DNA from: Alistipes sp.
GTDB taxonomy: Bacteria; Bacteroidota; Bacteroidia; Bacteroidales; Rikenellaceae
Length of the DNA: 5,312 nucleotides
Assembly: GCA_017391665.1 (NCBI GenBank)
Contig: JAFOXS010000259.1
Span: 1 to 5,312 of the forward strand
Direction: 5' to 3'
Shown here: in pieces, positions 1 to 5,312 of the stretch
How the letters are laid out: each line of letters starts with the position of its first letter
How positions within the stretch are numbered: position 1 is the stretch's first letter
Translations under genes and position numbers: made by a program
The notes under the pieces: model-generated
What the model was told of the DNA's origin: nothing
What the model saw: the letters and a program-made list of their open reading frames with translations, nothing else
Database searches by the model: none

Positions 1-2209
1 CGAGGGTTTCAAGCGTGAGCGTCTGTTCCTTAACTTCGACGGTATCAACTGGAAGGCCGATATCTACCTCAACGGCAAGAAACTCAGCCGCATCGAGGGT
101 GCCTTCATCCGTGGTATGTACGACGTGACAGATGCCATCGTCGAGGGCACAAATGTCCTGGCCATTGAGATCGTTAAAAATGCCCACATCGGTGCCATCA
201 AGGAGAAATACTCTTACAACACCGACCTTAACGGCGGTATCCTCGGCGCCGACAACCCCACCTTCCACGCCTCAATCGGCTGGGACTGGATCTCGACCAT
301 CCGTGGCCGAAATATCGGTATCTACAATGATGTATATCTCACAACCGCTGGCGACGTAACATTGAGCGACCCCTTCGTACAGACAACCCTTAAGGGCGAG
401 GAGAAGCTGGCAACGCTTACGCCCGAGGTATTTGTTGCAAACCACGCCTCACAGCCCGTGACGGGTAAGTTAAGCGGAAAGATCGGCGCTATTACCTTCG
501 AGCAGGAGGTGACACTCTCGGCCGGAGAGAAGCGCGCCGTAACATTCGATCCTAATACCTTCGCCCAGCTCAAGGAGCAGAAGATGAACCTATGGTGGCC
601 CAAGGGATATGGCGATCCATATCTTTACGATGCCGAGTTTGAGTTCAAGGTCGATGGCAAATCTTCGGACAAACACTCGTTCAAGGTGGGTGTTCGCGAG
701 ATGACCTTCAACGAGGACAACAGCACGCTGTCGCTCTACATCAATGGCCGTCGTTTCATCGGTCGTGGTGGTAACTGGGGCTTTGGCGAGAACAACCTCA
801 ACTACCGTGGCCGCGAATACGACATCGCCGTTGAGCACCATGCCAACATGAACTTCACGATGATGCGTAACTGGGTAGGTCAGATTGGTGACGAGGAGCT
901 ATATGAAGCTTGCGACAAGCACGGCATCATGATCTGGCAGGACTTCTGGCTGGCTAACCCTGTGGATGGCCCGAACCCCTACGACGAGGCTATGTTCATT
1001 GCCAACGCCGAGGATTTCGTGCGTCGTATGCGTAGCCACGCATCTATTGGTCTTTATTGTGGTCGTAACGAGGGATTCCCGCCCGCTACAATCGATGCTG
1101 CACTGCGCCAGATTGTAAAGGCAGAACACCCTGGCCTGCACTATATCTCAAGTTCGGCAGATGAGGTGGTGACGGGTCACGGCCCCTACCGCGCACAGTC
1201 GGTAAAGACATACTTCACGCTGGAGAATGGCAAGGATAAGTTCCACAGCGAGCGAGGCATGCCCAACGTGATGAACTACGAGAGCCTTAAGCGCACCCTC
1301 AAGGAGGAGGACCTCTGGCCGCAGGGCGATAAGTGGGGTCAGCACGACTACACCATGGAGGGCGCACAGGGCGGCTCATCGTTCAACGCCATCATAGCCA
1401 AGGGCTTCGGCGAGCCGCAGAGCGCGCAGGAGTTCACCGAGCTGGCACAGTGGGTCAACTACGACGGCTATCGTGCCATGTTCGAGTCACGCAGTGCCTA
1501 CCGCAAGGGTCTGCTTCTGTGGATGACACACCCCGCATGGCCCTCGATGGTATGGCAGACCTACGACTACTACTTCGAGCCTACAGCCGCCTACTTCGGC
1601 TCGATGAAGGGCAACGAGCCGCTGCATGTGCAGTGGAATGCCGCAACGGACAAGGTTGAGGTGGTGAACTACAGCGCCGGCTCACACCCCGCACTCTCAG
1701 TCGAGGCGCAACTCATCAACATGGACGGCTCGGTGCAGTGGCAGAAGAGCGTACAGGTAGCCAGCGAGGAGGATACCACCGTGGAGGCCTTCGCATTGGA
1801 GTTCCCCGCATCGCTCTCTCAGGCACACTTCCTCAAGTTGTGGCTCAAGGAGGGTGATAAGGTAGTATCTGACAACTTCTACATCCGCGGTGTGGAGGAG
1901 GGTAACTTCCAGGCCATAAAGCAGATGCCCAAGGTTGAGCTGAAGCAGACAGCGACCGTTGAGCAGAACGCTGACGGTTCGTGGAGTGGCAGCATCACGC
2001 TGCGCAACGATAGCTCTACGCCCGCGCTGATGATTCGCGTGAATGTTGTTGGCGAGAAGGATGGTGACCAGATTCTGCCAATCTTCTACTCTGACAACTA
2101 CGTCTCACTGCTGGGTGGCGAGCAGCGACAGATCTCGTTCCGCTTCAAGGACGAGGATACGCGCGGCAATAAGCCAAAGGTTGTAGTCACGGGCTACAAC
2201 GTACAATAA
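1..2209 (+). CDS. Glycoside hydrolase family 2 protein, exo-beta-D-glucosaminidase-like (5' truncated)
   Basis: Predicted retaining glycosidase that removes beta-linked sugars from glycan ends, most like GH2 exo-beta-D-glucosaminidases. The frame is open from base 2, giving 735 visible residues. The ATG at 116 is internal, because the preceding codons encode typical GH2 jelly-roll sequence (FDGINWKADIYLNGK). Probably 120-170 N-terminal residues, including any signal peptide, lie beyond the edge. Visible domains are the end of the sugar-binding domain (about 1-110), an Ig-like domain (about 115-230, with LWWPKGYG at 197-204), a TIM barrel (about 235-530), and Ig-like C-terminal domains, the last from about 643 resembling the exo-glucosaminidase Ig fold (ILPIFYSDNYVSLL). 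Glu357 in GRNE (1070-1072) is the expected acid/base and Glu417 in FHSERG (1250-1252) the expected nucleophile, the usual GH2 order. WQDFW (312-316) and WQTYDYYFEP (from 518) are subfamily-like. No frameshift is seen. Beta-mannosidase or endo-beta-mannosidase activity is the main alternative: the fold is secure, the substrate is not. Confidence 0.93.
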   Translation, partial: EGFKRERLFLNFDGINWKADIYLNGKKLSRIEGAFIRGMYDVTDAIVEGTNVLAIEIVKNAHIGAIKEKYSYNTDLNGGILGADNPTFHASIGWDWISTIRGRNIGIYNDVYLTTAGDVTLSDPFVQTTLKGEEKLATLTPEVFVANHASQPVTGKLSGKIGAITFEQEVTLSAGEKRAVTFDPNTFAQLKEQKMNLWWPKGYGDPYLYDAEFEFKVDGKSSDKHSFKVGVREMTFNEDNSTLSLYINGRRFIGRGGNWGFGENNLNYRGREYDIAVEHHANMNFTMMRNWVGQIGDEELYEACDKHGIMIWQDFWLANPVDGPNPYDEAMFIANAEDFVRRMRSHASIGLYCGRNEGFPPATIDAALRQIVKAEHPGLHYISSSADEVVTGHGPYRAQSVKTYFTLENGKDKFHSERGMPNVMNYESLKRTLKEEDLWPQGDKWGQHDYTMEGAQGGSSFNAIIAKGFGEPQSAQEFTELAQWVNYDGYRAMFESRSAYRKGLLLWMTHPAWPSMVWQTYDYYFEPTAAYFGSMKGNEPLHVQWNAATDKVEVVNYSAGSHPALSVEAQLINMDGSVQWQKSVQVASEEDTTVEAFALEFPASLSQAHFLKLWLKEGDKVVSDNFYIRGVEEGNFQAIKQMPKVELKQTATVEQNADGSWSGSITLRNDSSTPALMIRVNVVGEKDGDQILPIFYSDNYVSLLGGEQRQISFRFKDEDTRGNKPKVVVTGYNVQ

Positions 2210-2210
2210 C

Positions 2211-2250
2211 AAAAACAAACGGCTGCCCTGCGGGACAGCCGTTTGTTTTT
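2211..2250. terminator. Bidirectional rho-independent terminator between convergent genes
   Basis: A 10-bp perfect stem (CAAACGGCTG at 2216-2225 with CAGCCGTTTG at 2236-2245) continues inward as CCC/GGG across one bulged A, closing on a 3-base loop. It is flanked by A5 at 2211-2215 and a T run from 2246, so a U tract follows the hairpin on either strand. It lies directly after the GH2 stop codon and about 15 bases past the ddh stop, so it can end both convergent transcripts. Confidence 0.92.
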
Positions 2251-2265
2251 TTATTTTCTGTTACC

Positions 2266-3162
2266 TTAAACCAGGCGGCGAATCAACTGCTCGCGCTCAC
2301 CAGCAAGGAAGTCGATGATGGGGATCTCAATCATAGTATATGCACCCGGCTGCTGACGCAGTACGGCACGTGCACCTGCCACCAGAATCTGGCTTGTAAG
2401 GCCGGGGTTGTCGATACTCATATTGAACTCAAAACGCTGATTCTGCGTCTTACCTGACACACCCTTGCGAACCATATTCACGCCGTGGCCCATATCTTTG
2501 AGCGCCTCGACGCTCTCCACCTGCATCACGTGAGTCTCATCGTGCACGAAGTATGCATCGTTCTTGATAGCATCGGCCACCTTTGCGAAGTCGTAACCCT
2601 CCTCCAGCTCGATATATACCATACGGCGGTGGATACCCGTACCCACGGGGATAGTCATCGACAAGGCTGCCTTCACACCCTCGATAGCCTTCACAGCTAC
2701 CGTATGGCCCATGCTCATACCAGGACCAAAGTTTGTATATGTAATACCCTGCGGAGCGCATACCTCCATCAGCGCGCGCACTACAGAGTCGCTACCCGGA
2801 TCCCAACCCGTAGAGATCAGTGCCGCAGCACCAGCCTCGCGAGCCACCGCATCAAGACGTGCACGCATATCGGCAATGCCGGTGTGAATATCAAAACTAT
2901 CAACGGTAGAGATACCCAGCTTGAGTGCCTGCACAGCGCTCTGCTCCACAAGACGTGAGGGCGTGCAGAGGATAGCTACATCCACAGCCTCCAGCTCCTC
3001 CAAAGAACTAACTACGGGATATGGCGACTCGGCAGCCGATGCCAGCGATGATGCACGGCGCACAACGCCCGCAATCTCAAAGTCGGCGGCAGCCTCCAAA
3101 GCCTCCACTACATATTTACCAATATTGCCGTAACCTACAACGGCTGCTCTGATCTTTTTCAT
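2266..3162 (-). CDS. ddh: meso-diaminopimelate D-dehydrogenase (EC 1.4.1.16), type II form
   Basis: Cytoplasmic NADPH-dependent enzyme that makes meso-2,6-diaminopimelate from tetrahydrodipicolinate and ammonia in one step, supplying peptidoglycan cross-links and lysine and bypassing the succinylase or acetylase branches. The 298 residues begin with a Rossmann domain, GYGNIG at 10-15, followed by VVRR at 33-36, whose arginines suit the NADPH 2'-phosphate. Family signatures are DSFDIH (88-93), [10 protein letters not shown] (117-126), [10 protein letters not shown] (145-154) and FVHDETH (205-211). From memory of the Symbiobacterium thermophilum enzyme, its substrate-pocket residues F146, M152, T171, R181 and H227 correspond, with a one-residue shift, to F145, M151, T170, R180 and H226 here, and its length (about 299) also fits type II rather than the roughly 320-residue Corynebacterium type I. 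The ATG at 3162 starts just before the nucleotide-binding motif, with no strong Shine-Dalgarno. Terminators on both sides indicate a single-gene transcript. Confidence 0.95.
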   Translation of the reverse strand: MKKIRAAVVGYGNIGKYVVEALEAAADFEIAGVVRRASSLASAAESPYPVVSSLEELEAVDVAILCTPSRLVEQSAVQALKLGISTVDSFDIHTGIADMRARLDAVAREAGAAALISTGWDPGSDSVVRALMEVCAPQGITYTNFGPGMSMGHTVAVKAIEGVKAALSMTIPVGTGIHRRMVYIELEEGYDFAKVADAIKNDAYFVHDETHVMQVESVEALKDMGHGVNMVRKGVSGKTQNQRFEFNMSIDNPGLTSQILVAGARAVLRQQPGAYTMIEIPIIDFLAGEREQLIRRLV

Positions 3163-3185
3163 AACTAACCTATATTATGTTTTTG

Positions 3186-3193
3186 CAAAGATA
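3186..3193 (-). promoter_or_regulatory. Candidate Bacteroidetes promoter -7 box for ddh
   Basis: On the minus strand this reads TATCTTTG, an exact match to the TAnnTTTG -7 consensus of the Bacteroidetes primary sigma factor. It lies 23 bases upstream of the ddh ATG, inside an AT-rich stretch. No good TTTG is found at the expected spacing of about 19-21 bases (near 3214); the nearest TTTG, at 3225-3228, is 31 bases away, so the -33 element is weak. The implied 5' leader is short. Confidence 0.55.
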
Positions 3194-3256
3194 ACGGTTT
3201 TTGATAACCATGGATAAAAAATATCAAAAAAATTATCTCTCATAACACCCACCCAT

Positions 3257-3292
3257 AAAAAAGTGGCTGTCCAACAATAACGTTGAACAGCC
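3257..3292 (-). terminator. Rho-independent terminator downstream of the esterase gene
   Basis: GGCTGT (3265-3270) pairs with ACAGCC (3287-3292), and after one C/A mismatch CAAC (3272-3275) pairs with GTTG (3282-3285), closing a 6-base loop. On the minus strand the stem is followed, after two unpaired bases, by T6 (A run at 3257-3262 on the plus strand). It lies 140 bases after the esterase stop and before the ddh promoter, so it separates these co-directional genes. The transcript reaching it would carry the palindromic element at 3305-3425 in its 3' untranslated region. Confidence 0.8.
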
Positions 3293-3304
3293 CAAATTCT
3301 TTCA

Positions 3305-3425
3305 GAACGTGTATAAAAAGAGGGATTTCAAGGCCTGCGAGGCCCGAGAAACCGCAGTTTACTGAGGCGTAAATGAGGATTGCGAGGGCAAGCGTAACGC
3401 AGAAATCACCTTTTTAGACACGTTC
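3305..3425. repeat. Imperfect palindromic intergenic element (about 121 bp, MITE/REP-like)
   Basis: The ends are inverted repeats: GAACGTGTATAAAAAG (3305-3320) against CTTTTTAGACACGTTC (3410-3425), 15 of 16 positions complementary. After a short unpaired step the arms continue with GATTTC (3324-3329) against GAAATC (3402-3407). Inside are smaller inverted repeats: GGCCT-GCG-AGGCC (3332-3344), CAGT-TT-ACTG (3355-3364) and GCGT-A-ACGC (3392-3400). The whole could fold into one long stem with a branched head on either strand. It encodes no convincing protein and ends seven bases from the esterase stop codon. The symmetric ends resemble a non-autonomous mobile or REP-like dispersed repeat, but only one copy is visible here, so dispersal is inferred. 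A structured 3'-UTR RNA is the alternative. Confidence 0.6.
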
Positions 3426-3432
3426 ATCTCTT

Positions 3433-5100
3433 TTACTTCGAGGGCGTGTAGATCAACTTCTTGGTCTTGGGGTCACGCGAGAACTGCTTGAAGTAATCCC
3501 ACATAACCTGTGCCGTGGGCATAAAGTTCCAGTGACCATAGTCCATCACCGCCACGATACGAATCAGCGGTTTCTCGCCCTTGTAGTGCTGGCCAATCTC
3601 CATTCGGATACCCTCACCCTTGTTGGTTACAACGCTCTGGCGATCCTTCAGCGTAAAGCCAAAGACGGCATCCTTCTCAAAGTCGAGATCCATCACCACA
3701 TCCATACCATTCATCTGCTGGTAGGTGTTCCATGCGTTGAGATAGCTATTATCCTTATAGTTGTCGGGCGTAAAGTAAGGCACCACCATATCGGCTGTGC
3801 CGATAACCGAGCAGTAGGGCATCTCCACAGCACCACGCTTCTGCGTAGCTTCATCCCACATAGCATCGAAGTTAGAGAACAGACCGCGTGCACCCTTGAA
3901 GATACCTCCCGAGTGACCACCCACAGCGGCAAAGAGGTGCGACTTCTTGATTCCGAGTGCCGTAGCCGTCATCGAACCTGCCGACAAACCCTCGGCATAG
4001 ATGCGTGAGGGATCCAACTGCGGATACTTTGCCAAGAGCTGATACAACACCTGCTCCACGCCATCGTGACCCATAGCGCCATAGTTGCGGCTACCCTGCC
4101 ACTCCATCTCCACCACGAAGAAACGCTCCTTGCCTGCCACCTGAATAAATCCCGAAGTCTCGGCCTGCGTACGGGGATCGTTGGCGTTACCGTGCAGAAG
4201 AACCATCACAGGAACACTCTTTGCCGGAGCACCCTGCATTAACTCCTCGGGCCAATACTCATACCACAACCATGGCAGACCCTGACGTTGCTCGGCGATG
4301 ACAACCTCACGCTTGATGCCCAGAGCCTCCCAGTCGGTGAAGGGCTCCAGCTCACCTGCGCCATACTGGCCGAATGTCATACCCTCGTAGTGTGTATGCT
4401 TGTAGTTATTATAACGGAAGTTCTTGCCCAGCACCTCGCTCCATGCCTTGGCGAAGATCTCCGCGAGCGATGCCGACGCATTCTCATTTACCACAACCGT
4501 GAGCAAAGGCTCATCCGTATTGACATACTTCTCGCCCTGCTTTACGGCCTTGTTGATCGCAACATAGCTCTTTGCAACGGTCTTGGCTGTCTTGCCAGCC
4601 ACGTATGCGGGCACACCCCATGACTGCGCGGGAGCCTTGAAAGTCTTTCCATTGATAGTGAGGATGCCTGCAATGTGCGAAGCGGCATCCGTAGCTGCCA
4701 ATGCCTGATTCACAAACGTTGCACCATTACCCACGCCCACAACCTTCAGGTTGCCCGAACGAGCACGGTTGAACACCTCCACAAAGGCATCGAAATCGGC
4801 CTTTACATCGTACTTCTCGCCCACGGGGTTGAGTACATATACCGATGCATGGTTAGCCCCCACAACAGTCTGCATACCAAGCTGCTCGACAAGAGCCTTT
4901 GCACCAGCCTCATCCACGCGAGCATCGGGATAGATGAAGAACGTAGGCGAGTTGTTGTGCGAACGGCCCACATCCTGCGCCGCATTGTAAGAACGTGTGT
5001 TGTACGCCACATTTGAGGGCATAGGCGGCTGATTCTGCCCCTGCGCCATAGCAGCCAATGAGAGAAACATTGCCGCTACAAAGAGTGTAAGATTTTTCAT
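3433..5100 (-). CDS. Secreted alpha/beta-hydrolase, PHB-depolymerase-type esterase with extra N-terminal domain
   Basis: Predicted exported carboxylic-ester hydrolase, 555 residues. Residues 1-19 form a signal peptide with hydrophobic core and an AMA|Q cleavage site; no lipobox cysteine is seen, so it is likely periplasmic or secreted. The C-terminal domain (about 265-545) has the alpha/beta-hydrolase layout: oxyanion-loop HGN at 303-305, nucleophile elbow GLSAG at 371-375 (Ser373), GTADMVVP at 434-441 (Asp437 as likely acid) and DYGHWN at 520-525 (His523). The motif style matches the PHB depolymerase/feruloyl esterase group (COG3509-like); the natural substrate, perhaps acetyl or feruloyl esters on plant glycans, cannot be read from the sequence. 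Residues about 50-230 look like a second, degenerate hydrolase domain whose elbow position reads GVGNG (122-126), without serine. The Asp-to-His interval of 86 residues seems long. The ATG at 5100 is chosen because it opens the signal peptide. A terminator lies downstream and a candidate promoter upstream, so it is probably monocistronic. Confidence 0.88.
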   Translation of the reverse strand: MKNLTLFVAAMFLSLAAMAQGQNQPPMPSNVAYNTRSYNAAQDVGRSHNNSPTFFIYPDARVDEAGAKALVEQLGMQTVVGANHASVYVLNPVGEKYDVKADFDAFVEVFNRARSGNLKVVGVGNGATFVNQALAATDAASHIAGILTINGKTFKAPAQSWGVPAYVAGKTAKTVAKSYVAINKAVKQGEKYVNTDEPLLTVVVNENASASLAEIFAKAWSEVLGKNFRYNNYKHTHYEGMTFGQYGAGELEPFTDWEALGIKREVVIAEQRQGLPWLWYEYWPEELMQGAPAKSVPVMVLLHGNANDPRTQAETSGFIQVAGKERFFVVEMEWQGSRNYGAMGHDGVEQVLYQLLAKYPQLDPSRIYAEGLSAGSMTATALGIKKSHLFAAVGGHSGGIFKGARGLFSNFDAMWDEATQKRGAVEMPYCSVIGTADMVVPYFTPDNYKDNSYLNAWNTYQQMNGMDVVMDLDFEKDAVFGFTLKDRQSVVTNKGEGIRMEIGQHYKGEKPLIRIVAVMDYGHWNFMPTAQVMWDYFKQFSRDPKTKKLIYTPSK

Positions 5101-5152
5101 ATAGTATCAGATTTATTCGATATCAACCTATTGCCTTAAACAAGGCTATACG

Positions 5153-5160
5153 CAAATATA
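5153..5160 (-). promoter_or_regulatory. Candidate Bacteroidetes promoter -7 box for the esterase gene
   Basis: On the minus strand this reads TATATTTG, an exact fit to TAnnTTTG, 52 bases upstream of the esterase ATG, consistent with a leader of roughly 45 bases. No clear TTTG -33 element is seen at the usual distance (around 5180-5185), so the promoter may be weak or need an activator. Confidence 0.5.
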
Positions 5161-5199
5161 ATAAATATTGGCAGATAATCATCCATTTCTGTCACTAAA

Positions 5200-5230
5200 A
5201 CGAAATATCCGCATCTGAACACGAAATATC
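5200..5230. repeat. 10-bp direct repeat with 21-bp spacing upstream of the esterase promoter
   Basis: ACGAAATATC occurs at 5200-5209 and again at 5221-5230. The start-to-start distance of 21 bp is two helical turns, so a protein bound to both copies would contact the same DNA face. The pair lies about 40-70 bp upstream of the candidate -7 box at 5153-5160, a position where Bacteroidetes activators can bind. It is a plausible operator, but two copies in AT-rich DNA could be chance. Confidence 0.35.
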
Positions 5231-5244
5231 GATGCTCTTAAATG

Positions 5245-5278
5245 AAAAACGAGGCTCGGGATCAATGCCATAGCCTCG
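5245..5278 (-). terminator. Rho-independent terminator of a gene beyond the right edge
   Basis: CGAGGCT (5250-5256) pairs with AGCCTCG (5272-5278) around a 15-base loop. On the minus strand the stem is followed directly by T5 (A run at 5245-5249 on the plus strand). The plus-strand exit is only loosely T-rich, so it acts mainly on the minus strand, ending a transcript that enters from the right edge and insulating the esterase gene from it. Confidence 0.75.
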
Positions 5279-5299
5279 CTTCGTATATTTTGCATTCTA

Positions 5300-5312
5300 T
5301 TACATCTGCACG
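5300..5312 (-). CDS. Possible C-terminal end of an upstream minus-strand gene
   Basis: On the minus strand the last bases can be read as codons for Val-Gln-Met followed by TAA (stop at 5300-5302), 21 bases before the terminator stem at 5250-5278. A terminator needs a gene before it, and this is the first stop from the edge in one frame. Three codons cannot identify a product, and other frames or a more distant stop remain possible. Confidence 0.3.

Noticed and set aside
116..2209. ATG at 116 as the true start of the GH2 gene
   Set aside because: The same frame is open back to the left edge, and the 38 codons before 116 encode conserved GH2 sugar-binding domain sequence, so the gene starts outside the window.
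2485..2958. Long plus-strand open frame of 157 codons opposite ddh
   Set aside because: It lies wholly inside the well-supported ddh gene on the other strand; its translation is rich in His, Arg, Cys and Thr with no recognisable motif, typical of an antisense shadow.
3332..3400. CRISPR-like array or tRNA in the GC-rich core of the 3163-3432 gap
   Set aside because: The internal repeats are inverted and different from each other, there are no regularly spaced direct repeats, and no cloverleaf with a TpsiC arm could be drawn.
3305..3425. The palindrome as the intrinsic terminator of the esterase
   Set aside because: Its T-rich tracts are inside the stem arms and not after the hairpin, and a better terminator with a following T6 tract lies just beyond it at 3257-3292.
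3532..4008. Plus-strand open frame of 158 codons opposite the esterase
   Set aside because: It is antisense to the catalytic domain of the esterase, has a low-complexity His/Leu/Val-rich composition and no plausible upstream signals.

Overview
The window reads as a chromosomal fragment from a member of the order Bacteroidales; the family is less certain, with a gut Alistipes-like (Rikenellaceae) lineage as my guess. The reasons are a moderately GC-rich coding style with AT-rich intergenic gaps, promoter boxes of the Bacteroidetes TAnnTTTG type upstream of two genes, weak or absent Shine-Dalgarno sequences, TAA stops on all three main genes, and gene content typical of gut Bacteroidales (a GH2 glycosidase, a secreted PHB-depolymerase-type esterase, a meso-diaminopimelate dehydrogenase). 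The genus rests on impression, not on a marker gene.

Layout: (1) From the left edge to 2209, plus strand, is a 5'-truncated glycoside hydrolase family 2 enzyme, most like exo-beta-D-glucosaminidases, with both catalytic glutamates and a C-terminal Ig-like domain. (2) A strong hairpin at 2211-2250 with T tracts on both strands separates it from a convergent gene. (3) 2266-3162, minus strand, is meso-diaminopimelate dehydrogenase (ddh), apparently of the short type II form. (4) The 270-base gap at 3163-3432 holds the ddh promoter region, an intrinsic terminator for the next gene (3257-3292), and a roughly 121-bp imperfect palindrome (3305-3425) that looks like a dispersed, MITE- or REP-like intergenic element. 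(5) 3433-5100, minus strand, encodes a signal-peptide-bearing protein of 555 residues with a C-terminal alpha/beta-hydrolase esterase domain and an N-terminal region that looks like a degenerate second hydrolase domain. (6) 5101-5312 holds its promoter region, a 10-bp direct repeat with 21-bp periodicity, and a minus-strand terminator that probably ends a further gene lying almost wholly beyond the right edge.

The three main genes do not form an operon: each has its own terminator and the two minus-strand genes have their own candidate promoters. The glycosidase and the esterase could both serve extracytoplasmic glycan or ester breakdown, while ddh is a cytoplasmic cell-wall/lysine precursor gene lying between them. 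No complete new defence or mobile system is visible. The least explained items are the palindromic element and the tandem hydrolase architecture.
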